Of a DNA stretch of 42,250 nt, positions 28,416 to 36,418 are shown in pieces. A program made the position numbers and the translations under genes. This DNA is from Prosthecobacter debontii (GTDB lineage Bacteria; Verrucomicrobiota; Verrucomicrobiia; Verrucomicrobiales; Akkermansiaceae). The DNA is taken from positions 1-42,250 of the forward strand of contig CAMBQC010000005.1 of NCBI GenBank assembly GCA_945869855.1, in the 5' to 3' direction. Position 1 is the stretch's first letter. Each line of letters begins with the position of its first letter. A model generated the notes under the pieces. The model did not search any database and was not told where the DNA came from. It was given only the letters and a program-made list of their open reading frames with translations.

Positions 28416-28799
28416 ATGAAACACAACCACCTGCTCGCACTCTCGCTTTTATCCATAATACTCGTCTCCTGCGCCGACCAAGGCATGGAAGATTATGACG
28501 TTTCCAATCCCTACGCCGCCCCCGACTACGGCGATGGAACAGCCACTCCGGGCCTGCCTTCAGACGTCAACCCCGCTTATGATCAGGCTGCCGTTTATGA
28601 GGATACAGCGCCATCCGTTCCAGCATACACCTCTCCAGCTCCTGCAGCGACCCCGAAAGTCCATACCGTTGTCCGTGGCGACAGCCTCTGGAGCATCGCG
28701 AAAAAATACAGTGTTTCAATCGACTCGATCAAACAGGCGAACGCAATGACCCGCGACATCGCTGTGCTCGGTTCAAAACTTAAAATCCCGGCGGAATAA
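28416..28799 (+). CDS. LysM domain lipoprotein
   Basis: Lipobox 'SIILVSCADQ'; C-terminal LysM 'VHTVVRGDSLWSIAKKYSVSIDSIKQANAMTRDIAVLGSKLKIP'. Confidence 0.92.
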   Translation: MKHNHLLALSLLSIILVSCADQGMEDYDVSNPYAAPDYGDGTATPGLPSDVNPAYDQAAVYEDTAPSVPAYTSPAPAATPKVHTVVRGDSLWSIAKKYSVSIDSIKQANAMTRDIAVLGSKLKIPAE

Positions 28800-28803
28800 C
28801 CTC

Positions 28804-29763
28804 ATGCATCCGCGTGCTGTTCTTGCCGGCTTTCTGTGGGGAGCCTCGTCGCTACTCGCTCAGGAAGTGCCGCCGCCAGAATCTCCGCTGAGCCCAAGGG
28901 AAGATGCGATCGAACAACTGCTCTCCGAACGGGAATCACCCGCAGCACTGCAAAAGGCCATCGAGGCCGCGCGCAACCTGAAGGTTTCCGAACAGGCTAT
29001 CCTTGAAGCGCGTTTCCTCTTCCATGTCGACCGTGCTGAGGACAAGGAGATTGCGGCGCTTCTTCCCGAATTCCTCACTCTCAAGGATAAATTCAGTCTC
29101 GACGAATCCGAGACCTTCGCGTGCTTGGACGACTGGCTCGCAGTGACCGAATTCGTCCATGCCCTAGATGCGCTCGAAAAAAATGACAAAGACGGCTTCA
29201 AGCGGCACATCACCGAAGCGTTCTGGCTCAGTCCTCGGCAAGCTACCGCCTTCGCCCCACATATCGAGCGCATTCGCCTAATGGATGCGATGAAAACCGT
29301 TCGCGTAGATTTGGGGAAAGGCTACGCCGACACGATCACAGGTCAGCCCGCGGATTTCGGCACGATCATCGGAACAAAGAAAGGACTGCTGTTGCATTTC
29401 TGGTCCCCATGGAGCCAAGAGTGCCAAGCCACGATGGCGGACTTCCTGATCTCCACCAAATATCTACTATCTAAAGATGTGGCGGTGGCTTCGGTTCTTC
29501 CCGAGACATCGGCGAAAGTAATCGCAGATGCGAAGGCCATGCTCAGCGCGCTAGGCGAAGAATTATCCGGTTCATGGATTATTGATTCAAAAAAAAATCC
29601 CGTCAGCGAGCAACTCAAGATTCAGAGCGTGCCGGTTGTCGTGTTGGTTTCTACTGATGGAAAGGTTCTCTATCACGGACATCCTACCGACGACGAATTC
29701 TGGAAATCACTCGGGAAAATGAATCCGTCCATCGTCCGTCCGGAGATGCGAAGCGGAGATTAA
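28804..29763 (+). CDS. Thioredoxin-fold (TlpA/redoxin-like) secreted protein lacking a complete CXXC
   Basis: Signal-like N-terminus; C-terminal 'KKGLLLHFWSPWSQECQATMADFLIST...VSEQLKIQSVPVVVLVSTDGKVLYHGHP' has thioredoxin-fold layout with SQEC in place of CxxC. Confidence 0.7.
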   Translation: MHPRAVLAGFLWGASSLLAQEVPPPESPLSPREDAIEQLLSERESPAALQKAIEAARNLKVSEQAILEARFLFHVDRAEDKEIAALLPEFLTLKDKFSLDESETFACLDDWLAVTEFVHALDALEKNDKDGFKRHITEAFWLSPRQATAFAPHIERIRLMDAMKTVRVDLGKGYADTITGQPADFGTIIGTKKGLLLHFWSPWSQECQATMADFLISTKYLLSKDVAVASVLPETSAKVIADAKAMLSALGEELSGSWIIDSKKNPVSEQLKIQSVPVVVLVSTDGKVLYHGHPTDDEFWKSLGKMNPSIVRPEMRSGD

Positions 29764-29828
29764 CTAAGGGATCCGTAAAACTACTACAAAGATAGTAGCT
29801 AAGCACATTTAAAACCCTGAAAAAATAA

Positions 29829-29846
29829 ATTACGGTTTTCCGTAAT
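29829..29846. promoter_or_regulatory. Perfect inverted repeat ATTACGG-tttt-CCGTAAT upstream of the BlaI-like gene
   Basis: 7-bp arms, 4-nt spacer, about 70 bp upstream of the 29918 start; candidate operator. Confidence 0.45.
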
Positions 29847-29917
29847 ATCTGCATATTTTAACTTGACGGAAAAGTTAATTACTAGTTTCCTCGTATCCAA
29901 GCAACGAAAGTTCACCA

Positions 29918-30637
29918 ATGGTCAAGCCATCACACCCTTCAAATCTCGAACTCCAAGCATTGACTGTCTTATGGCACGACGGTCCTTCTACTGTGAACGC
30001 AGTACATGGTTCGCTCCCGGATGGCCGTGAGCGTGCCTACACCACAGTGCTCTCTGTAATGCAGAGCCTAGAACGCAAGAAGTTGGTTAAGCGCATACGT
30101 TCGGGCAGAGCCCACACCTATGAGCCCGCCTACTCCCAAGAGGTCATTGTGCGCCGCGCCACGGATGACTTTATCACCAACGCTTTTGGAGGACGCCTCG
30201 GTGAGGCGGTCCTCGCTACCCTCTCCGCCGGTTCATTAACACTGGAAGAGAAAACAAACATTGAACGCGAACTCCAAAGACACAAAACCATGGCTGCAAA
30301 AAAAACAATAAAGAAGGCCGCGGCCAAGCCCGCGAGTAAACCCGCCGCAAAAAAAGTTGCCAAGAAGGCGCCGGCTAAAAAAGCCGCTGCCAAAAAGGCA
30401 GTGAAAAAGGCAGTGAAAAAGGCACCCGCCAAAAAAGCTCCGGCTAAAAAAGCGGTGAAGAAGGTGGCGAAAAGCGCCAAGAAGGCACCTGCTAAAAAGG
30501 CAGTTGCTAAAAAGGTTGTAGCCAAGAAGGCCGCCGTGAAGAAGGCACCAGCCAAGAAGGCCGCCGTGAAGAAGGCACCAGCTAAGAAGGCCGCCGTGAA
30601 GAAGGCACCAGCTAAGAAGGCCGCCAAGAAAGCATAA
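29918..30637 (+). CDS. BlaI/MecI/CopY-family winged-helix regulator fused to histone H1-like (Lys/Ala/Pro-rich) tail
   Basis: aa 1-~120 '[68 protein letters not shown]..' is BlaI-like; aa 125-239 '[31 protein letters not shown]...' is H1/Hc-like low complexity. Confidence 0.9.
   Translation: MVKPSHPSNLELQALTVLWHDGPSTVNAVHGSLPDGRERAYTTVLSVMQSLERKKLVKRIRSGRAHTYEPAYSQEVIVRRATDDFITNAFGGRLGEAVLATLSAGSLTLEEKTNIERELQRHKTMAAKKTIKKAAAKPASKPAAKKVAKKAPAKKAAAKKAVKKAVKKAPAKKAPAKKAVKKVAKSAKKAPAKKAVAKKVVAKKAAVKKAPAKKAAVKKAPAKKAAVKKAPAKKAAKKA
30526..30632 (+). repeat. 30-bp coding tandem repeat ([40 protein letters not shown]), about 3.5 copies
   Basis: Near-identical consecutive copies seen at the 3' end of the BlaI-H1-like gene. 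Confidence 0.85.
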
Positions 30638-30641
30638 AGTA

Positions 30642-30708
30642 ATATCACCACCGTGAACAGCTTGGAGCGCCCTTAGTGGCGCCGAGCTGTGACCGGAGTG
30701 GATGATAT
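30642..30708 (+). other. Long structured hairpin in the 3' UTR
   Basis: ATATCA-CCAC (30642-30651) pairs with GTGG-A-TGATAT (30698-30708) with one bulge; inner CAGCTtGGaGCGCC/GGCGCCgAGCTG stem. Confidence 0.6.
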
Positions 30709-30719
30709 CTCAAAACAAA

Positions 30720-30752
30720 GCGGGAAGCCATTTGGCTTCCCGCTTTTCTTTT
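30720..30752 (+). terminator. Rho-independent terminator
   Basis: GCGGGAAGCC-ATTT-GGCTTCCCGC followed by TTTTCTTTT: perfect 10-bp stem plus U-tract. Confidence 0.93.
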
Positions 30753-30801
30753 GCCGGACTATCCCAGTTACCTGTTTCTTTTTGTTTCCCCACGGAGCGT
30801 G

Positions 30802-31302
30802 ATGTGGTTTGATCCGCCAGTGAGATACGTAGTTAAAATTCTAATCGCCGCCACATGTCTTTTCTTTGCGGGAGATTTGATGGCCGGCGGGAACAAGGGT
30901 AGAAAGGTGGATCTCTCTTTCCACATCGAGACGGAAGCCTCCGACAATCCAAAGATGATCCTTCCCCACAAGGTGATGGGTAATCAAAGATTTTTCCGGC
31001 GTGTTCCCGAAGTGTCCTCCAGTGATTTTACGGCGTTCTCGCCCTTCCCATCGGACGACCAGGCATCTTATGGCGTCATACTACAGCTCAAGGACAACGC
31101 CCGCAGGAGGCTCGCGGCAGTCACCCAGACCAGCAGCGGAAAGTGGCTGGTCTGCAAAGCGTTCGGTCGCATTGTCGATGGTGTGTTAGTGGACGATCCC
31201 GTGGAAGATGGTTTGATCGTCGTATGGAAAGGGCTTTCGATTGAGGAGATCGGGCAATTGGATGGTGCTCTTCCACGCATCGGTGAAAAGAAAAAGAAAT
31301 AG
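30802..31302 (+). CDS. Hypothetical secreted protein
   Basis: ORF with signal-like segment 'ILIAATCLFFAGDLMAGG'; start 30751 or 30802 uncertain; located just upstream of the M23 peptidase. Confidence 0.65.
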   Translation: MWFDPPVRYVVKILIAATCLFFAGDLMAGGNKGRKVDLSFHIETEASDNPKMILPHKVMGNQRFFRRVPEVSSSDFTAFSPFPSDDQASYGVILQLKDNARRRLAAVTQTSSGKWLVCKAFGRIVDGVLVDDPVEDGLIVVWKGLSIEEIGQLDGALPRIGEKKKK

Positions 31303-31309
31303 CATAAGG

Positions 31310-32341
31310 ATGATGGCGAAATTCCCCTTTCTATGCATGGCGCTAACGGGAGCGCTTTACGCGGAGCGGCTTGAGCTAGTCCTACCCACAGAGAACCACC
31401 ACCTTTTCTCGGAGACTCCGGATAAATTCTACATGTATGTCGATCGGACGTTCGAAGGCGAAGTCACGAAGCCGTGGGAAGGCGGGGCATTCGGCTACAC
31501 TCGCTCGCCGATCCGTATCGATGGGCAGGTGGTGATGACCCGTTTCCATGAGGGCATAGACATCGCACCCGTGAAACGTGACAAGGCTGGAAATCCCCTT
31601 GATCTGGTGATGAGCATCGCGAAGGGCAAGGTGGTCCACACCGCCGACATCGCAGGGCGCAGCAACTACGGAAAATACGTGGTGGTCTGCCACGAATGGG
31701 AGAATTCGAAGGTTTTTTCCCTCTACGCGCATCTCGCGGAAATCACAGCACGCGCCGGAGATTCCGTAAATCCCGGATCGGTACTCGGCAGGATGGGATA
31801 CACCGGCGCGGGGCTGAACCGCACGCGGGCGCATGTTCACTTGGAAATCGCGCTGATGATGAGCGAGAACTACGAGGGCTGGCACCGGACGCACTTCGGC
31901 AGCAAGAATTACCATGGAAATTTCAACGGTATGAACCTTGCGGGTATCGATGTGGCCGCGTTGTTCCTGGAGCTAAGGGCGAAACCGGATCTCAAGTTCA
32001 GCGAGTTCATCCTCAGCCGTCGGGTTCAGTTCAAGGTGTTAGTCCCAGCGGTAGAGGCAATGCCGGATTTTTTAGTTCGCCACCCATGGATGAGACGCGG
32101 CGTAGTACCGGACGCCGTGTCATGGGAGATTGCTTTTGCAGCAACCGGGCATGCCATTTCTTTCACGCCGAGCATCCGCCCGATCAGCCAGGCCGCGGTC
32201 AGCCACATCCGCCCTTCGGAAATCCCACAGCGTTGGCTGACGCGCGGGTTGCTGACAGGGGAGGGAAACAACTCCTCGCTTTCGAACGGTGGCAAACAGA
32301 TGTTGGCGCTCGTATTGGATGATTTTCCGAAGGTCGAGTGA
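31310..32341 (+). CDS. M23 family (LytM-type) metallopeptidase
   Basis: 'RFHEGIDIAPVKRD', 'NYGKYVVVCHEWENSKVFSLYAHLAEITARAGDSVNPGSVLGRMGYTGAGLNRTRAHVHLEIAL': HxxxD and HxH motifs. Start from MMAKFPFLCM (31310). Confidence 0.92.
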   Translation: MMAKFPFLCMALTGALYAERLELVLPTENHHLFSETPDKFYMYVDRTFEGEVTKPWEGGAFGYTRSPIRIDGQVVMTRFHEGIDIAPVKRDKAGNPLDLVMSIAKGKVVHTADIAGRSNYGKYVVVCHEWENSKVFSLYAHLAEITARAGDSVNPGSVLGRMGYTGAGLNRTRAHVHLEIALMMSENYEGWHRTHFGSKNYHGNFNGMNLAGIDVAALFLELRAKPDLKFSEFILSRRVQFKVLVPAVEAMPDFLVRHPWMRRGVVPDAVSWEIAFAATGHAISFTPSIRPISQAAVSHIRPSEIPQRWLTRGLLTGEGNNSSLSNGGKQMLALVLDDFPKVE

Positions 32342-32344
32342 AGG

Positions 32345-34543
32345 TCACCCGCCGCTTTTTGCGATGATTTCCGAATATAGCTCCACCTCCGGCGTGGGCT
32401 TACGCACTAGGCTGGGATCGTTGTCGAGATCAACGAAGTAGAGGCCGAAGTCGGTGTTGGGATCGAAAGGATGACCCCACTCACGGTTCGATGTGATCGA
32501 CCACCAGTTGTAGGCGCGGACGGGGACGCCGGCGCTGATGGCGTTGGCGACCTCGGCGAGATGCGAGCGCATGTAGTCGCTGCGGGTGATGTCGCCCGCC
32601 GTGGGCGTGCAGCCGTTTTCTACAATGAGCAGCTCTTGGCCGGGAAACCAACGGCTGAAGCGCCGCAGGGCATGGAAAAGTCCGCGCGGCCAGACGGGCG
32701 CGCGGAGGAAACGCCCGTTCGCGGCTTCCTCTAACAGTCGGAAATTCGCGAGTCGGTGGGTCGGCAGCCCCCAGTAGTAATCAAGACCGATGAAATCTTG
32801 CGCGCCGATGGCTTCCGGCGGGCAGAGTTCCTTGGCTAGTTTTCCCGACATGCCGAGATACCACCAGTTCGAGTTTGCGATGAGCGTGGTGGTTCCCCAA
32901 AAGCGCCACGCCCAGTTCAACCAGCTTGATTTCGACTCCATGCTCCCGAAACGATCCCCGGGACTGATGGGGACGATCACGAGCTTCGATTCATCGCCGA
33001 AAAGCCGCGCCGCGATCAGCCGCGCAAGCCTGACTTCAAGTCCTTCGCCGGTGCATTTTTGGGAAATGCCCGGCGCATCAGTGCGGATGCCGATGCGGAC
33101 TTTTCCTCGTCGCAGTATGCGCCTCATTCCGCGCCGAGAGGAGAGATGCGTTGGTAAACTTTTACCGTCGGTGAATACCTCGTGAAGCGACACGGGCCTG
33201 ATGGAGCGTCCGATGAACGCATCCGGTTCGGAAAGCCATGAGACATCGCACTGCCCGGCGAGATCATGCTGGAAATCACGGATGGCGAGATCGACATGGT
33301 CGAGCAGCCGGGTATGGCCGTGCGGTGCGAGCACTACGTAGTGTTCCTCGCTGAGGCAGGTTTTGAGGAAACGGAAACGCCCGCGGTTCTCAAGCTCGGG
33401 CGGCAGGAGGTAAAAGGCGTCCCCGTAGAGCGCGTCCACTTTCCCTTCGGCGAGCGCGTCGCGGGCATCGTCATAGTTGCGGAAAAGCTGCTTGCGTGAG
33501 CTGGACGGGAGATCTCGCTTCCAGCCCTGCGGCTGATTGCCAACCGCGACAACGCCGACTTTTTTTCCCGCCAGTGAGGACAGGTCGCAGTCCGCTCGAT
33601 CGGAAGGCACCAACACGGCCTTGCCGGTGCGGAGATATGGATCGCTGGATTCGAAACGCGTCTGATCCTCCATCGTAATGCCGCCGATGACCAGATCTAC
33701 GTCGCCGCGCTCGCTGACGAGTGCGCCCTTGGTGGTGAATTTAAAAAGCGCCTCTGCCATGCCGCGGTGGCACGCACCCCAATCTAACAACATCTGAAAC
33801 CAGATCGGGAAACCCGTGACAAGCGGGTTCACGCCGACTTTTGCTTCGGTTCGCCGCGCCTTGATCGCCGCGCGCGCGCGTGTGTGGGCGAGGAACAGGT
33901 TTGGCACCAGTTTCCCGACGGCCTTTGCCTCGTCATCGACAGTCGTGCCGTGCGGCAAGCCCGGTGGCATGTAGTAGCGGTTCTGCCACCACGGCTTGAT
34001 GTATCCGAAGGTGAGCTGGCTAGGCTCGTTGAAGGTGATCCACCAATCGACGTTTTCACCGCAGGCCTCCGCGACTTTGTCGGCGTAGCGGGCGAATAGA
34101 TCCGGAAACTCCGGCGCGAGCATTCCGCCGTGGTCGCGCTCCAGCCACACAGGCCACACGAAATGGTGGAGCGTGAGCATAAGCTTCATTCCGTGGCGGC
34201 GGACGCAAGCCGCCACCTCCGCGTAATGCGCAAGCGCGGCATGATCGAATTTCCCGCACTCCGGCTCCACACGCGCCCACGCGACAGAGAAACGGAAAAG
34301 CTTGCAGCCCATGGCAGCCGCTGAGGCGATATCCTCACTGTAGCGTTTCGCAAAATCCGTCCCCTTCCCACGCGGTGTCAGTCCCTGACACCGCTCCCAC
34401 AGATCCCAGACATCCTCGCGCAGAGGATCATGCGCCTCCACTTGGTGATCGGCGTTCGCGGTACCAAAGAGGAAACCCTCCGGAAACACCAACTCCGGTC
34501 GCTCGCGTTTTCTGGCAACGTATGGAGGCTTGTCAGAGGACAC
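32345..34543 (-). CDS. Glycoside hydrolase family 1 protein with inserted, apparently circularly permuted SBP_bac_3-type solute-binding domain
   Basis: GH1: 'FPEGFLFGTANADHQVE', 'RFSVAWARVEPECGKFDHAALAHY', 'WWITFNEPSQ' (acid/base E173), 'ELLIVENGC' (nucleophile E642), 'VRAYNWWSITSNREWGHPFDPNTDFGLYFVD'. Insert aa ~279-536: 'RGDVDLVIGGITMEDQTRFESSDPYLRTGKAVLV...LAGKKVGVVAVG...ARDALAEGKVDALYGD' then 'LRRGKVRIGIRTDAPGISQKCTGEGLEVRLARLIAARLFGDESKLVIVPISPGDRFGSMES'. Confidence 0.88.
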   Translation of the reverse strand: MSSDKPPYVARKRERPELVFPEGFLFGTANADHQVEAHDPLREDVWDLWERCQGLTPRGKGTDFAKRYSEDIASAAAMGCKLFRFSVAWARVEPECGKFDHAALAHYAEVAACVRRHGMKLMLTLHHFVWPVWLERDHGGMLAPEFPDLFARYADKVAEACGENVDWWITFNEPSQLTFGYIKPWWQNRYYMPPGLPHGTTVDDEAKAVGKLVPNLFLAHTRARAAIKARRTEAKVGVNPLVTGFPIWFQMLLDWGACHRGMAEALFKFTTKGALVSERGDVDLVIGGITMEDQTRFESSDPYLRTGKAVLVPSDRADCDLSSLAGKKVGVVAVGNQPQGWKRDLPSSSRKQLFRNYDDARDALAEGKVDALYGDAFYLLPPELENRGRFRFLKTCLSEEHYVVLAPHGHTRLLDHVDLAIRDFQHDLAGQCDVSWLSEPDAFIGRSIRPVSLHEVFTDGKSLPTHLSSRRGMRRILRRGKVRIGIRTDAPGISQKCTGEGLEVRLARLIAARLFGDESKLVIVPISPGDRFGSMESKSSWLNWAWRFWGTTTLIANSNWWYLGMSGKLAKELCPPEAIGAQDFIGLDYYWGLPTHRLANFRLLEEAANGRFLRAPVWPRGLFHALRRFSRWFPGQELLIVENGCTPTAGDITRSDYMRSHLAEVANAISAGVPVRAYNWWSITSNREWGHPFDPNTDFGLYFVDLDNDPSLVRKPTPEVELYSEIIAKSGG

Positions 34544-34652
34544 CGCAGAAAACTACATAGGGTAGGTAGTATGTCACGCTAGGAGATTTTCACAGGGATG
34601 GATACCATAAGCCCTCTCCAGTTTTTCCGAAAGCGGCTTTAGATCATTAAGA

Positions 34653-36305
34653 CTATGGTCTCACCGTGACAGGCCAACCGGGGAACTGTTTCGCGCCGGG
34701 CTTGGTCACATCGGCGAAACGCGGCCAACACTCGAAGCTGACCTCGCTGGATTTCTTTTTAAAACGAATCAGACCCCACCCATCTGCCCAACCCTGCATG
34801 TCCTTGCGCAGGGGATCGGGGTTCGCGTAGGCGATCATGCTGATCTTGTTATCAAAGCCGTCGAGGTAATCGCCCGTCCATGGTAGTGGAGAACCGGGCT
34901 TTGGGTTGGATCCGGGTTTCCCGTCCTCGGGCCACCACCAGCGGCCGTAATAGGAATTGACTATGGCGGGCACGACAAAAGCCCACGGCCCGTCGCCGTG
35001 CTCAAGGATGCCGTGGCGGACGACAGTGGCAAGATGCTGATCTCCCGCGATGTGGACAGCCTTCGCCTTTTGGATGAGTTCCACCGCGCGGTTGCGCCCG
35101 CCCTGCGGCCAACCGTTGGAATCGAGATCCGCATGCAATCGGTTTTCGTAGGAACCATGAAGGTGCGCACCACCGCAGAATCCGGTTTGTGAAAGCACGG
35201 CTTTCATCGATACTCCTTCCCGCATATCCGCCCAGTCAGCGAGGAATTTTTCCTGCCGCGCTCCCAGTAGCGCAAGGCCGGGCGTATCAATCACTTTGGG
35301 ATCATATTGGGGATCGCGGATGTGGTCGGGACGCGGCCCTTTCATCGGATGCCGACCCAGCGGACCAGGCTTGAATTTCCGATCCTCGATGATCGCAAAA
35401 TCGACCCCACCTAGCAGCAGGCGCGTGTAATAAACGCCGATGCCCTGCTCCACCGGCGCGGGATCATACGGATCGGGGAGATGGCCGCACTGCTGGCGCT
35501 CGACCATTTGCACATACTCAGGGTGGAAGAAATAACCGCCGTCATCCCCAGAACCACGCAGGGCTTTTTTCCCACTCTCGCCCCACAGATTTCCCTGCCC
35601 GATGTCATGGTCGTCGGGGATGGTGACGCAGGGGCGGTTGCGGAAAATTTCCCGGAACGCGAGGCCGAACTTAAGCCAAGCGGCAGTGTGCTCCTTGTGG
35701 TCGTAGGACTGATCACCGGCGAAGAAGACAAGGTCGGGATCCTGGTGGTTGATGTTACGCGTGTATTCCTCGCGCAGGCCGCGATCCTTGTTCGAGTTGC
35801 AGGAGAGCGCCGCGAGGACGATCTCCTCCTTGTCCGCCGGATTCTTGCGGACGACCCCCTCGAAGGACGCTTTCTCGCCATGCAGCAGGCGGTATTTGAA
35901 ATCCTTCGAGTCGTCCCAATCCGCGATACGAAAGGAGGTTGACCAGCCGAGGTCGTTCACCTTTTGCCGTGCGATCTCCATCCACTTACCGTCCTTCTCG
36001 ATCTCCAGCCGCACCTCGCGGGTTTCCTTCGGGTAGAGCGGATAGAGCTGCGCAGTGAGCTTGAGCACGCGGTTGTGGACGGTGTAAATGCCAAAGCATA
36101 CCAGTTGATCGCGCGGCACCTTAAGATCGATGATCTCGCTGGCCGGGCGTTTCCACCAATCGTTCACGCAAAGCGAGTCCTCGCCCTTTTCGAAGGGAGC
36201 TTTCACCGGCGGCTTGCCATGCTCGGCGGAAAATACAGCTGTGAAGGATGTGACCAGTGCAAAAAGGGATTGGATAAGGTTTTTCAAGCTTGCTTGATTT
36301 ATCAT
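34653..36305 (-). CDS. PhoD-like metallophosphatase (alkaline phosphatase D family)
   Basis: 'DPDLVFFAGDQSYDH', 'CVTIPDDHDIGQGNLWGE', 'SQTGFCGGAHLHG', 'RAVELIQKAKAVHIAGDQHLATVVRHG'. Confidence 0.88.
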   Translation of the reverse strand: MINQASLKNLIQSLFALVTSFTAVFSAEHGKPPVKAPFEKGEDSLCVNDWWKRPASEIIDLKVPRDQLVCFGIYTVHNRVLKLTAQLYPLYPKETREVRLEIEKDGKWMEIARQKVNDLGWSTSFRIADWDDSKDFKYRLLHGEKASFEGVVRKNPADKEEIVLAALSCNSNKDRGLREEYTRNINHQDPDLVFFAGDQSYDHKEHTAAWLKFGLAFREIFRNRPCVTIPDDHDIGQGNLWGESGKKALRGSGDDGGYFFHPEYVQMVERQQCGHLPDPYDPAPVEQGIGVYYTRLLLGGVDFAIIEDRKFKPGPLGRHPMKGPRPDHIRDPQYDPKVIDTPGLALLGARQEKFLADWADMREGVSMKAVLSQTGFCGGAHLHGSYENRLHADLDSNGWPQGGRNRAVELIQKAKAVHIAGDQHLATVVRHGILEHGDGPWAFVVPAIVNSYYGRWWWPEDGKPGSNPKPGSPLPWTGDYLDGFDNKISMIAYANPDPLRKDMQGWADGWGLIRFKKKSSEVSFECWPRFADVTKPGAKQFPGWPVTVRP

Positions 36306-36418
36306 AGAAGCGGAACGGTCGCCGCAAGGGAAAAATCCCAGCAGATTACCTCCAGCAAGAATTGCCGCAGGGCTCCGTATTAAGTGACGAATACACCTGC
36401 TCCGCTGACAACTAGACC

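Noticed and set aside
30526-30632. Possible CRISPR-like array because of ~30-bp periodic repeats
   Set aside because: Repeats are contiguous, lack spacers and are in frame with the Lys/Ala-rich tail.
30130-30651. 173-aa minus-strand ORF rich in [10 protein letters not shown] that looks like a multi-TM protein
   Set aside because: Mirror of the Lys/Ala-rich tail codons on the + strand; hydrophobicity is a by-product of AAG/GCC reverse complements.
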